NCBI GenBank assembly: GCA_029782295.1
Contig: JAKOVB010000027.1
Span: forward strand, 248,001-312,000
DNA: 64,000 bases
From: Pseudomonadota bacterium
Lineage (GTDB): Bacteria; Pseudomonadota; Gammaproteobacteria; Burkholderiales; Methylophilaceae
Direction: 5' to 3'
Shown: in pieces, positions 1 to 8,867 of the stretch
Numbering within the stretch: position 1 is the stretch's first letter
Layout of the letters: each line of letters begins with the position of its first letter
Notes under the pieces: model-generated
Told to the model about the DNA's origin: nothing
The model's database searches: none
The model's input: the letters and a program-made list of their open reading frames with translations, nothing else
Made by a program: the position numbers and the translations under genes

Positions 1-42
1 GCGCATGTTCCTGATGCATCCGTAATATCGCACTTGCATATT

Positions 43-56
43 GTACGGTTCCATAC
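43..56. promoter_or_regulatory. Putative MarR operator, copy 1
   Basis: Inverted repeat GTACGG-TT-CCATAC just upstream of the marR-type gene. The same design (GTATGG-GG-CCGTAC) recurs at 602-615 in front of the efflux operon, and nothing else around either gene looks alike. Matching palindromes before a MarR gene and its neighbouring pump operon are typical of an autoregulated local repressor. The binding assignment is inferred. Confidence 0.6.
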
Positions 57-72
57 TATCATCCTTCGTAGT

Positions 73-576
73 ATGTTGCTTCTCAAAGAACTCCCGACCT
101 CCAAGAGCCTTCAGCGGTTCCTGTTGCGCTACCCGGATGCCGACATCAGCGCCATCTCGGATTTCGTGAACCTGCTTCGCGCAGCCTCCGACATTTCCGT
201 CGCATTGGACAAGCTGCTGGCACAGCACCACCTGTTGCAAGGGCGATGGTGGGTGCTGGTACTGCTGATGCGCGAGGAAACCCAGACCTCATCCCCTTCG
301 GATCTTGCCGAGAAAGCCGGCGTCACCAAAGCCACCATGACCGGCTTCATCGATGGCCTGGAGCGCGAGGGCCTGGTGTTGCGCCTGATGGATAACGACG
401 ACCGCCGCAAGTTCCTCATCCGCATGACGCCCGCCGGCCAGCAGAAGCTGGACGAGGTCATGCCGGATTACTACCGCAAGGTACATGCATTGATGTCGCA
501 ACTGAACCAGCCGGACCGCGACATCATGATCAACAGCCTCAAGCTGCTGGCCTCCCGTCTCGACGTAATGAAATAG
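73..576 (+). CDS. MarR-family transcriptional regulator of the adjacent efflux operon
   Basis: This is a 167-aa winged-helix regulator. The recognition region (SPSDLAEKAGVTKATMTGF) is followed by the wing with the family-typical DNDDRR motif and by a C-terminal dimerisation helix. I chose ATG 73 over an in-frame TTG at 34 because the longer frame would run through the operator palindrome at 43-56. The gene lies 43 bp before a four-gene aromatic-acid-type efflux operon on the same strand, and the same palindrome sits before both, so it probably represses itself and the pump until a phenolic ligand binds. Family assignment is firm; ligand and exact start are inferred. Confidence 0.85.
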   Translation: MLLLKELPTSKSLQRFLLRYPDADISAISDFVNLLRAASDISVALDKLLAQHHLLQGRWWVLVLLMREETQTSSPSDLAEKAGVTKATMTGFIDGLEREGLVLRLMDNDDRRKFLIRMTPAGQQKLDEVMPDYYRKVHALMSQLNQPDRDIMINSLKLLASRLDVMK

Positions 577-601
577 GCCTGTGTTTTTTTTTGATTAAAT
601 A

Positions 602-615
602 GTATGGGGCCGTAC
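602..615. promoter_or_regulatory. Putative MarR operator, copy 2
   Basis: GTATGG-GG-CCGTAC, extendable to an 18-bp near-palindrome (TAGTATGGGGCCGTACTA, 600-617). It ends 4 bp before the TTG proposed as the start of the outer-membrane component, so repressor binding here would block transcription of the pump operon. It matches the arms of the copy at 43-56. Confidence 0.6.
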
Positions 616-619
616 TAAT

Positions 620-2101
620 TTGAACTGCATCTCCCTAAACCCCGATCGACCCCGGCCTGTCGCCACGCTGAGCAGGGCGGCGATGATCACCCTGCTCAGC
701 GGCTGCGCCCTGCTGGCCGGCTGCGTCAGCATGAAAGGCATCGAACCGGCCTCGCATCCGATCGCGCCGCAACAACTGGATACCGGGGCCAGCATCAGAT
801 CGGCCGCCACGATCGCGTGGCCGAAGGAAACCTGGTGGGAGGCATACCAAGATCCCCAATTGAACGCGCTAGTGGAGAAAAGCATCGCCGACAGCCCGAC
901 GCTACGCGCGGCACGTGCCCGTGTCGCCCTCGCCGATGCCTTCGCCCAATCCGTGCATGCCGCCGCCCTGCCCATCGCCAGCGGCGATGCCTCGGTCGCC
1001 CGCGAGCGCTTCACCGCGCTCCAGTTCATCCCGCCCCCCTGGGGCGGAAACGTCGACTGGAACAACAAGGCCACGGCGTCGCTGTCCTACGACCTTGACC
1101 TCTGGGGCAAGCAGGAAAGCCTCTGGCGCGCGGCCATCGGGGAAACCAGCGCCACCGCGGCCGAAGCACAGCAGGTCAAGCTGGGGCTGGAATCAGCCGT
1201 GGTACGCACCTACGTGCAGCTGGCCATGGAATACAGCCTGCGCGACATCGCCGCTGAAGCGCTACGTGAAACCGAGACGCGCGTCGCCATTACCCACCGC
1301 AGCCTGTCCGCCGGACTGGGCACGCAGATGGAGGTACTGGAGGCGGAAACCTCGGTGCCATTGGCACGCGCCCGTATCGAAGCAATCGATGGCCGCATCG
1401 GCCTGCTGCGCAACCAGCTGGTTGCGCTGACCGGGCAAGGACCAGGCGCCGGGGACGCCATGGTGCGCCCGACACTGAAACTGGATGCCCCGGTCGGATT
1501 GCCCGACCAGCTCGCAGCCAACCTGATCGGCCGCCGACCTGACGTGCTGGCACACCGCTGGCGCGTGGAGGCAGCCCGGCAGAATATCGCGGGCGCCAAG
1601 GCAGAGTTCTACCCCAACATCAACCTGCTGGCCTTCGTCGGCTTCCAGGCCCTGGGTTTTGCCCAACTCTTCAGCAGCGCCGCCAGCATCGCCGGAGTCG
1701 GTCCGGCCGTGTCACTGCCGCTGTTCGACGGCGGCCGCCGCCGCGGCAATCTTTCCGCCAGGACTGCCAGCTACGACTTTGCCGTGGAGCAATACAACGA
1801 GACGGTGATCCGCGCGCTACAGGACGTATCTGACCAACTGGTGCTGCTGCAATCCAACGCACGCCAGCGTGCAGATGCCGAGCAGGCGCTGACCAAGGCT
1901 ACCAGGGTGCACGAACTGGCCATGTCCAGCTATCGGGCTGGCCTGAGCAATTTCCTTCACGTGCTCTACACCCATGATTCCTTGCTGCGTCAGCGGGAAA
2001 ATGTCGTCCACCTGCAGTCGGCACGATTCGACGCCTATGCCGGGCTGATGCGCGCACTGGGCGGTGGCACCCTCGCCCCGGAAACCGGGGTGGTGCAATG
2101 A
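620..2101 (+). CDS. Outer-membrane efflux lipoprotein (NodT/OprM family)
   Basis: This 493-aa protein is of the TolC-like RND/MFP outer-membrane factor type. The N-terminus has a basic stretch, a hydrophobic segment and a lipobox LLAGC, so Cys35 is the likely lipidated residue. Two OEP repeats with long alpha-helices follow, including the typical GRRPDVLAHRWRVEAARQNI segment at roughly 305-325. It forms the outer-membrane exit duct for the inner-membrane exporter and adaptor encoded downstream. The frame opens at TTG 620, immediately after the operator; ATG 683 is an alternative but leaves a very short signal peptide. Its stop overlaps the next start (ATGA). Confidence 0.88.
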   Translation: MNCISLNPDRPRPVATLSRAAMITLLSGCALLAGCVSMKGIEPASHPIAPQQLDTGASIRSAATIAWPKETWWEAYQDPQLNALVEKSIADSPTLRAARARVALADAFAQSVHAAALPIASGDASVARERFTALQFIPPPWGGNVDWNNKATASLSYDLDLWGKQESLWRAAIGETSATAAEAQQVKLGLESAVVRTYVQLAMEYSLRDIAAEALRETETRVAITHRSLSAGLGTQMEVLEAETSVPLARARIEAIDGRIGLLRNQLVALTGQGPGAGDAMVRPTLKLDAPVGLPDQLAANLIGRRPDVLAHRWRVEAARQNIAGAKAEFYPNINLLAFVGFQALGFAQLFSSAASIAGVGPAVSLPLFDGGRRRGNLSARTASYDFAVEQYNETVIRALQDVSDQLVLLQSNARQRADAEQALTKATRVHELAMSSYRAGLSNFLHVLYTHDSLLRQRENVVHLQSARFDAYAGLMRALGGGTLAPETGVVQ

Positions 2102-4257
2102 ACGTCCTGAATTTTCCGTCCGCCCTGCGTCGAAGCCGCTGGCGGGTGCCGGCACAGGTGGCGTGGCGGGGGTGGCTCAACGAGGATGCCCCCGTCATCG
2201 GGTACCTGTTCAAGGTCCTGCTGGCATGCCTGCTGGCCATGTGGTTGTCGCTGCGCTTCGAACTGGACCAGCCGCGCACCGCCTTGCTGACCGTCGCCAT
2301 CGTCATGCAATCGCGTTCCGGGATGGTATTCGCCAAGAGCTACTACCGACTGCTGGGAACGCTGGTCGGCGTACTGGTGTCGTTCGTCCTGGTCGCCCTG
2401 TTCGCGCAGGAGCGCATGCTATTCCTGGCCTATATGGCGCTGTGGATAGGCCTCTGCACCGCGGGTTCGATGATCTATCGCAACCATCAATCGTACGCCT
2501 TCGTGCTGGCCGGATACACCTTGTGCATCGTCGGACTGCCGGCGACCCTGGCACCGGAACAGACCTTCGCCATCGGCGTGACCCGGATCTCCGAAATCAT
2601 GATCGGCCTGATCAGTGCCACGCTGGTCAGCGACCTGGTATTCCCGCAACGCATGTGGGACGTGATGCTGGCTTCGGTGCGCCGCCGCTTCCAGGATTTC
2701 TCAGACCTGCTGCGGGCTGCCGCCTCACAGCCCGCAGACCTCGTTCCGGGCCGGCTGGCAGTGCTGCGCTTCATCGGCGACATCTTCAGCCTGGAGTCCT
2801 TCCGTGCCTCGGCGGTGATGGAAAACGACGAATCGCGCCTGCAGCGCCTGCGCCTGAGCCGGATGAACCAGGAATTCATGGAGGTCTCGACGACATTCCA
2901 CGCCTTCATGCAATTGCTCCTCCGCCAGCGACGACAGGGACGCGGCAACGTCGCGGAGGCCCTGCAGGTCCTGCTGCAGCCCCTCTCTGCCGCAACCAGC
3001 CTGGACGGACATAGCGCCCGTACCGAGCACGAGGCGCTGCAGATCGCGGTCCAGTTTGAGAAGTTGCGTGCAGGTTTCGGGACAACCATCGAAACCGCTC
3101 GCCGCCAACTGCCTGCCCCGCTCGATGAACAGGCCCGGATCGCCTTCGAGACCGGTGTCGAACTTTTGCAACGCCTGACCGAGGAACTGCATGCTTACGT
3201 ACGCACCTATGGCGCCCTGGCTGCGCCAGCCGGCGCGACGCTTGCCACTGCCGAGCCGGTATCACCGCGGCTGGAAATGCACTATGACCCGCTGGCTGTC
3301 GCTCTCGCAGGGTTCCGCGGGGCGCTCGCGCTTGCCGTTCTGGCCGCCGTCTGGATCCTGACAGACTGGCGCTCCGGGCTCGAAGCCATCACCATCGGGG
3401 TGATTACCAGCACACTGTTTGCGACGGCGCCATCTCCCACGCAGGCCATCCGCCAGTTCTTCATGGGCGCGGTGCTGGGCACGGGATTAGCCTACCTCTG
3501 CAACTTCCACTGGCTGACCGAGGCGCAGGGATTCCTGATGCTGGCGATCGCCGTATCCCCCGGCATCCTGCTGGCCGCCTGGCTGACGACGCGACCGGAG
3601 CGCGCGATCATGGGCGCCGGCACGTTCATCGTCTTCCTGCTGCATATCGGTTTCAACAGTGCCTACAGCGCCAACCCGGTGACGTTCATGAACGATGCCG
3701 TGGCCGACCTCTTCGCGGTGCTGGTCGCAGGCACCCTGTACGGCCTGATCGATCTCAGCACCAGCCGCTGGTCGCGCCGGCGCATCGCCGCCGCGCTGCG
3801 AAACCTGGTCGTCTCGGCCTGCCGCGACCCGCTGGCACTGCGCCGCGCACGCCTGGAAACCGCTGCCCGGGACCTGGTGCAGCGAGCCGGCAGCGCCCAG
3901 CGCATCGCCGGGGAAGAAGACCGCGCCGTGATCGACTGGCTGCTGTCCACGCTGGAAATTGGTCATGCCGTGATCGCCCTGCGCGAGCACCTCCCCGATA
4001 TTCGCGACGCGGACCTGGCCGTCCCCTTGCACACCAGCCTCGAGGCCATCGCCTGTCTATTCGAGGAACCTTCCGCAGCCGCCTGGCGGCACGCCGTCGA
4101 CTGCATCGAGCAGGCGCTTGACCGATTGAGCGACCCGCAGGAAGCCGCGGTATTGTCGGCGGCCACCCGCCGTACGCTGCAGTCCATGCTGCATTTCATC
4201 CACAGCGCCCTGCTGGACGACAACACGGCGCTCGCAACCTCGCCGGAGTCCTGTTGA
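2098..4257 (+). CDS. FUSC/AaeB-family aromatic acid exporter, inner-membrane subunit
   Basis: A 719-aa membrane protein with two blocks of hydrophobic helices (about 30-190 and 400-540), each followed by a soluble, helix-rich region. This is the duplicated layout of FUSC proteins such as E. coli AaeB, which exports p-hydroxybenzoate and related aromatic carboxylates. Length fits the family. It is translationally coupled to the upstream lipoprotein and followed by a DUF1656 gene and a HlyD adaptor, the standard aaeXAB-like set. Substrate identity (phenolic acid, fusaric acid or other) cannot be read from sequence. Confidence 0.88.
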   Translation: MNVLNFPSALRRSRWRVPAQVAWRGWLNEDAPVIGYLFKVLLACLLAMWLSLRFELDQPRTALLTVAIVMQSRSGMVFAKSYYRLLGTLVGVLVSFVLVALFAQERMLFLAYMALWIGLCTAGSMIYRNHQSYAFVLAGYTLCIVGLPATLAPEQTFAIGVTRISEIMIGLISATLVSDLVFPQRMWDVMLASVRRRFQDFSDLLRAAASQPADLVPGRLAVLRFIGDIFSLESFRASAVMENDESRLQRLRLSRMNQEFMEVSTTFHAFMQLLLRQRRQGRGNVAEALQVLLQPLSAATSLDGHSARTEHEALQIAVQFEKLRAGFGTTIETARRQLPAPLDEQARIAFETGVELLQRLTEELHAYVRTYGALAAPAGATLATAEPVSPRLEMHYDPLAVALAGFRGALALAVLAAVWILTDWRSGLEAITIGVITSTLFATAPSPTQAIRQFFMGAVLGTGLAYLCNFHWLTEAQGFLMLAIAVSPGILLAAWLTTRPERAIMGAGTFIVFLLHIGFNSAYSANPVTFMNDAVADLFAVLVAGTLYGLIDLSTSRWSRRRIAAALRNLVVSACRDPLALRRARLETAARDLVQRAGSAQRIAGEEDRAVIDWLLSTLEIGHAVIALREHLPDIRDADLAVPLHTSLEAIACLFEEPSAAAWRHAVDCIEQALDRLSDPQEAAVLSAATRRTLQSMLHFIHSALLDDNTALATSPESC

Positions 4258-4259
4258 CC

Positions 4260-4457
4260 ATGCCGCGTGAAATCGCCCTGTTCGACGCTCTGGTGCCGAC
4301 CCTGCTATTCGCCTTCGTTCTGGCCGGAATCGGCTGGCTGTTGCTGGACACCCTGCTGACACGCTTCCGGCTCTACCGTCACCTCTGGTACCCGGCACTG
4401 TTCCGTTTCGCCGCCTTCGTCTGCCTGTTCGCCGCAGGCGGGCTCTGGATCTATTGA
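4260..4457 (+). CDS. DUF1656 small membrane protein (AaeX-like)
   Basis: A 65-aa protein with two transmembrane segments (about 10-30 and 45-63). DUF1656/AaeX proteins are nearly always encoded between a FUSC exporter and its HlyD adaptor, as here; their exact role is unknown. A TTG at 4254 overlapping the previous stop is also in frame, but ATG 4260 has a GGAG 11 nt upstream and gives the usual family N-terminus (MPREI). Confidence 0.85.
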   Translation: MPREIALFDALVPTLLFAFVLAGIGWLLLDTLLTRFRLYRHLWYPALFRFAAFVCLFAAGGLWIY

Positions 4458-4467
4458 AAGGACCGTG

Positions 4468-5367
4468 ATGAAAAACTTCGCCAAGATACTGCTGCGCTAT
4501 GCGATCACGATCGTGCTGGTCGCCGTGGCGGTTTACCTCGCCCACCTGCTGTGGGTGCGCTACATGGATTCGCCCTGGACGAGGGACGGCCGCGTTCGGG
4601 CCGATATCGTCAACATCGCGCCCGACGTGGCCGGCCTGGTGACTCACGTGGCGGTGCACGACAACCAGTACGTGCACAGGGGCGACCTGCTGTTCCGCAT
4701 CGACGACGACCACTATCGCCACGCGCTGGCCCAGGCCCAGGCACTGGTGGACCAGCGCCGTTCCCTGCTTGAGATGAAGCGCGGCCAGGCGCAACGCCGC
4801 GCCGCCCTGGACGACCAGGTCATCTCGCGCGAGAACCGCGAGGACTCCGACCTGCTGGCCGTCAGCGCAAAGGCCGAATACGACGCCGCACTGGCTCAGC
4901 GCGACCAGGCCCGGCTGAACGTGGAGCGCACCGTGGTGCGTGCGCCAGTGGATGGATGGGTGTCCAATCTGCTGGTCCGCCCGGGCGATTTCGCCCAGGT
5001 CGGCGCAGCGAAGCTGGCCGTCATTGACCAGCATTCGTTCTGGGTCTATGGTTATTTCGAGGAACACAAGCTGGCGCTGATCAAGGTCGGCGACGTCGCG
5101 GAAGTTCGCCTGCTGGGCACGGATCGCGTGCTCACCGGCCATGTGGAAAGCATCGCACGCGGCATCACCGACCGAGACAACCCGACCGACGTTCGCCTGC
5201 TGGCCAACGTCAATCCGAGCTTCAACTGGGTACGTCTCGCCCAGCGCGTACCTGTGCGCATCGCCTTGGACAAACTGCCGCAGGACCTGACCCTGGTCGC
5301 CGGCATGACCTGTTCGGTGATCGTGCATCCGACCGGGGCACCCGCCGTAGCGATGCCGCCGGGCTGA
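4468..5367 (+). CDS. HlyD-family periplasmic adaptor subunit (AaeA/EmrA-like)
   Basis: This 299-aa membrane-fusion protein has one N-terminal transmembrane helix (about 8-28), a biotinyl-lipoyl domain (roughly 45-90, ...DVAGLVTHVAVHDNQ...), a short coiled-coil hairpin rich in Gln, Ala and Arg, the second lipoyl half (VRAPVDGWVSNLLVRPGD) and a beta-barrel. It bridges the FUSC exporter and the outer-membrane factor. ATG 4468 is preferred over GTG 4465 because AAAGGA lies 5 nt upstream. It is the last gene of the operon and converges on the ABC exporter gene. Confidence 0.88.
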   Translation: MKNFAKILLRYAITIVLVAVAVYLAHLLWVRYMDSPWTRDGRVRADIVNIAPDVAGLVTHVAVHDNQYVHRGDLLFRIDDDHYRHALAQAQALVDQRRSLLEMKRGQAQRRAALDDQVISRENREDSDLLAVSAKAEYDAALAQRDQARLNVERTVVRAPVDGWVSNLLVRPGDFAQVGAAKLAVIDQHSFWVYGYFEEHKLALIKVGDVAEVRLLGTDRVLTGHVESIARGITDRDNPTDVRLLANVNPSFNWVRLAQRVPVRIALDKLPQDLTLVAGMTCSVIVHPTGAPAVAMPPG

Positions 5368-5382
5368 TCCGGGCGGAGCGCC

Positions 5383-7224
5383 TCAGGCTTCCGAGGCTTC
5401 GCCCAGGAAGCCGCCGCTCTGGTGCGCCCACAACTTGGCGTAAAGACCGCCGGACTGCAGCAGGCTGTCGTGGTCGCCCTCCTCGATGATGCGCCCTTCG
5501 TCCAGCACGATCAGGCGGTCCATGGCCGCGATGGTGGAGAGTCGGTGGGCAATGGCGACCACCGTCTTGCCCTCCATCAGGCGATACAGGCTGCCCTGGA
5601 TGGCGGATTCGACCTCGGAATCCAGGGCGCTGGTCGCTTCATCCAGCAGCAGGATAGGTGCATCCTTCAGCATCACCCGTGCGATGGCGATGCGCTGACG
5701 CTGCCCGCCGGAAAGCTTGACCCCGCGTTCGCCGACGTGGGCATCGTAGCCCGTACGACCCTTGGGGTCGCACAGCGTCTGGATGAAGGCATGCGCCTCG
5801 GCACGGGTGGCGGCAGATAGCATCTCCGCCTCGCTCGCCTCCGGACGGCCATAGAGGATGTTCTCGCGTACCGAGCGATGCAGCAGCGAGGTGTCCTGCG
5901 TCACCATGCCGATGTGCTCGCGCAGGCTGTTCTGGGTCACCGTGGCCACGTCCTGGTCATCGATCAGGATGCGGCCGGACTCCACGTCGTAAAAACGCAG
6001 CAGCAGGTTGACGATGGTGGACTTGCCTGCGCCGGAACGGCCCACCAGCCCGACCTTTTCACCCGGTCGGATGTGCAGTGAGAAACTGTCCAGCACCTTG
6101 CGCTCGCCGCCATAGGCAAAATCGACCTGCTCGAAACGGATATCCCCCTGGCGCACCGTCATCGGCTGCGCGTCCGGCCGGTCTTTCACCAGTTGCATGG
6201 TGGAAAGGGTGTTGAGGCCATCCTGCATGGTGCCGACATGCTCGAACAGCGACGTCATCTCCCACATGATCCAGTGCGACATGCCGTGCAGGCGCAGCAC
6301 CATGGCCGTCACCGCGGCCACCGCGCCCAGCCCGGCTTCGCCCCGGTTCCACAGCCAGAGCGCGATGCCGGCACTGGTGATGATGAGCGCCATGATCAGC
6401 ACGTGATTGAGGATTTCCACCTTGCTCACCAGCCGCATCTGGCGGTGCACCGTGACGATGAATTCTTCCATGGCCGAGCGCGCATAGGCCGCCTCGCGCC
6501 CGGCGTGGGAAAACAGCTTGACCGTGGCGATGTTGGTATAGGCGTCGGTGATGCGGCCGGTCATGATGGAGCGCGCGTCCGCCTGCTCCCTGGACACCTT
6601 CGACAGGCGCGGCACGAAATAGGCCAGCGCACCGACATAGAGCGTGAGCCAGCCGAAGAAAGGGAGCATCAGCCAGCCGCTGAAATGGTCGACGATGGCC
6701 AGCAGGGTCACGAAGTAAATCGTCACGAAGACGAGGATGTCGGCCAGGATGAACCACATGTCGCGCACTGCCAGCGCGGTCTGCATCACCTTGGCCGCCA
6801 CCCGTCCGGCGAACTCGTCCTGATAGAAGCCCATGCTCTGGGAAAGCATCAGGCGGTGAAAATTCCAGCGCATGCGCATGGGGAAATTACCCGCCAGCGT
6901 CTGGTGCTTGAGGATGATCTGCAACGCCACCAGCAGGATGCTCCCCGCCAGCACAGCCGCCAGCGCCATCAGCCGACCGCTTTCCTGCGCCCACAGTTGG
7001 CCGGGTGGCACCCGGCTCAACCAGTCCACCAGTTTGCCCAGTACGCCGAACAGCAATGCCTCGAACGCCCCGATCGAAGCCGTCAGCAGCGTCATCGCCA
7101 GCATCGGTCCGCGCAACCCCTCGGTACACGACCAGGCGAACGCCCAGAACCCCTTGGACGGCGGCGCGATCAGCGCATCCGGAAAAGGATTCAGCAGTTT
7201 TTCGAACCAGCGGAACATAGGCAT
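5383..7224 (-). CDS. ABC exporter, fused permease and ATPase
   Basis: A 613-aa half-transporter. The N-terminal six-helix ABC-type-1 membrane domain spans about 35-330. The nucleotide-binding domain (about 365-600) shows Walker A GRSGAGKST, the signature LSGGQRQRIAIARV, Walker B ILLLDEATSALD and the switch-loop AHRLST. It would work as a homodimer exporting a lipid, drug or peptide. Overall form resembles MsbA/multidrug half-exporters, but the substrate cannot be assigned. It is monocistronic and convergent with the efflux operon. Confidence 0.88.
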   Translation of the reverse strand: MPMFRWFEKLLNPFPDALIAPPSKGFWAFAWSCTEGLRGPMLAMTLLTASIGAFEALLFGVLGKLVDWLSRVPPGQLWAQESGRLMALAAVLAGSILLVALQIILKHQTLAGNFPMRMRWNFHRLMLSQSMGFYQDEFAGRVAAKVMQTALAVRDMWFILADILVFVTIYFVTLLAIVDHFSGWLMLPFFGWLTLYVGALAYFVPRLSKVSREQADARSIMTGRITDAYTNIATVKLFSHAGREAAYARSAMEEFIVTVHRQMRLVSKVEILNHVLIMALIITSAGIALWLWNRGEAGLGAVAAVTAMVLRLHGMSHWIMWEMTSLFEHVGTMQDGLNTLSTMQLVKDRPDAQPMTVRQGDIRFEQVDFAYGGERKVLDSFSLHIRPGEKVGLVGRSGAGKSTIVNLLLRFYDVESGRILIDDQDVATVTQNSLREHIGMVTQDTSLLHRSVRENILYGRPEASEAEMLSAATRAEAHAFIQTLCDPKGRTGYDAHVGERGVKLSGGQRQRIAIARVMLKDAPILLLDEATSALDSEVESAIQGSLYRLMEGKTVVAIAHRLSTIAAMDRLIVLDEGRIIEEGDHDSLLQSGGLYAKLWAHQSGGFLGEASEA

Positions 7225-7549
7225 CCAGACTCAAACAGCACAAAACGTTACGAGAAAGGTTGGATGCAAGACGCACGGCGCGCAGAAACCGGCATGTACA
7301 CAAGTACATGAGGATTTCCAGCACCGCGCAACGCCGCAAACGACCTCCGCAGTAGTGTTGTTAGTGCGCCTGATCTATTTCAGCAGGCTCACACCAGGTC
7401 AATGAGGGCTCATCAGGGGGAGGCGAACCTCCCCCCCTACTGCTTTATTCTCGGCACTAACCGCGACATTCTACCTGCCAACGCACAACCGCTGGCAGCA
7501 TCCTGCCGCTTTCAGTATCCTTGAAGCCTGTCCCGACGAAGCGAACATC
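7225..7549. other. Intergenic region with two hairpins
   Basis: This 325-bp divergent spacer contains a perfect inverted repeat, CATGTAC-ACAA-GTACATG (7293-7310), 69 bp upstream of the ABC exporter start. It also holds a GC hairpin with stem GGGGGAGG/CCTCCCCC and a CGAA loop (7416-7435), followed by a weak T run. The first could be an operator or a repetitive element. The second looks like a poor terminator or an mRNA structure ahead of the aminopeptidase gene. No coding sequence was seen. Confidence 0.45.
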
Positions 7550-8863
7550 ATGATGATCACCCCCGAACAACGCGCCCTTGCCCAAGACCTGCTCGATTTC
7601 ATCGATGCCAGTCCCAGTCCCTGGCACGCCGTGGCCACCGCCGCCACCCGCCTCACCGCTGCCGGATTTACCCGGCTGGAGGAATGCGCGCGCTGGCAAC
7701 TGGAAATCGGCGGGCGCTATTTCGTCACGCGTGGCGGAGCTTCGCTGATCGCGTTCTGCATCGGGCACAAGCCCCTGGTTGAGGCTGGCTTCCGTATCGT
7801 CGGTGCGCATACCGATTCCCCCGGCCTGCGGCTGAAACCACTTGCGGCCCACGCCTGCGACGCCCATGCCCGACTGGGCGTGGAGGTCTACGGCGGCCCC
7901 ATCCTCGCTACCTTCACCGACCGCGACCTCAGCCTGGCCGGCCGAGTGCACCTGCGTAGCGCGCACGGATTCGAAACCCGCCTGCTGCGCTTCAGCGAAC
8001 CACTGGTCAGGCTGCCCAACCTCGCCATCCACATGAACCGGGAAGTCAACGATCAGGGCCTCAAACTCAACAAGCAGACCGAGCTGCCGCTGATGCTGGG
8101 CCGGCTGACGGAGGGCCGGGAAGCCGGGGAGGCTTTCACGGCACAGATCGCCGACGCGCTCGAAGTGGATGCGCAGGATATCCTCAATACCGAATTCAAT
8201 GTCTACGATACCCAGAAGGGCAGTTTCTGGGGGGCGGACCTGGAGTTCCTGGCCGACAGCCAGTTGGACAACCTCGCCTCCTGCCACGCTGGTCTGACCG
8301 CCCTGATGACGACGGAGCATCCCGAGGCCACCACGCTTTGCGCACTGTTCGACCACGAGGAAGTGGGCAGCACCAGCAGCACCGGTGCCGACGGCAGTTT
8401 CGTCGCCGACGTCGTGGCCCGCATCGCTTCCGGCCTCGGCCTGGACGAAGAAGCACGCCTTCGCACCGCGTCGCGCAGCTTTTTCATCAGTGCCGACATG
8501 GCGCACGCCTACCATCCCAATTTCCCGGCCGCCTACGAACCCAACCACAAGGTACTGGTGAACGGCGGCCCGGTGATCAAGACCAACGCCAACCAGCGCT
8601 ACAGCACTAGCGGCGATACCGCCGCCCGTTTCATGCTGCTGTGCGAAGCGGCTGGCGTTCCCTGCCAGCAATATGCTCACCGCACCGACCTGGGGTGCGG
8701 CAGCACCATCGGCCCCATCGTGGCCGCCAGCCTCGGCATGCCAGGCATCGACGTCGGTTCGCCGATGTGGGCCATGCACAGCATCCGTGAAAGCGCGGGC
8801 GTGCTCGACCACGATTACATGGTCAACGTGCTGCAGACCGCATTCGCCCAGCCGGCAGCCTGA
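7550..8863 (+). CDS. M18 family aminopeptidase
   Basis: This 437-aa cytosolic metallo-aminopeptidase (DAP/ApeB family) removes N-terminal residues, typically acidic ones, from peptides. Visible family signatures are VGAHTDSPGLRLKP (metal ligands His and Asp, about 83-96), the FDHEEVGS catalytic and metal Glu pair (about 265-272), a second metal site in SADMAHAYHPN, and a C-terminal MHSIRE His ligand. It assembles as a large tetrahedral dodecamer in known members. Length matches the family. It starts ATGATG and ends 4 bp before the next gene, so the two are probably co-transcribed. Confidence 0.92.
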   Translation: MMITPEQRALAQDLLDFIDASPSPWHAVATAATRLTAAGFTRLEECARWQLEIGGRYFVTRGGASLIAFCIGHKPLVEAGFRIVGAHTDSPGLRLKPLAAHACDAHARLGVEVYGGPILATFTDRDLSLAGRVHLRSAHGFETRLLRFSEPLVRLPNLAIHMNREVNDQGLKLNKQTELPLMLGRLTEGREAGEAFTAQIADALEVDAQDILNTEFNVYDTQKGSFWGADLEFLADSQLDNLASCHAGLTALMTTEHPEATTLCALFDHEEVGSTSSTGADGSFVADVVARIASGLGLDEEARLRTASRSFFISADMAHAYHPNFPAAYEPNHKVLVNGGPVIKTNANQRYSTSGDTAARFMLLCEAAGVPCQQYAHRTDLGCGSTIGPIVAASLGMPGIDVGSPMWAMHSIRESAGVLDHDYMVNVLQTAFAQPAA

Positions 8864-8867
8864 ATCC

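Noticed and set aside
4057..5328. Long minus-strand frame (423 codons) across the efflux operon
   Set aside because: It is a mirror frame of GC-rich aaeA/aaeB-like genes; composition is Arg/Gly/His-rich and shows no domain.
6193..7311. Long plus-strand frame (372 codons) opposite the ABC exporter
   Set aside because: Mirror frame of the ABC transporter gene, with His/Arg/Gln-rich, non-protein-like sequence.
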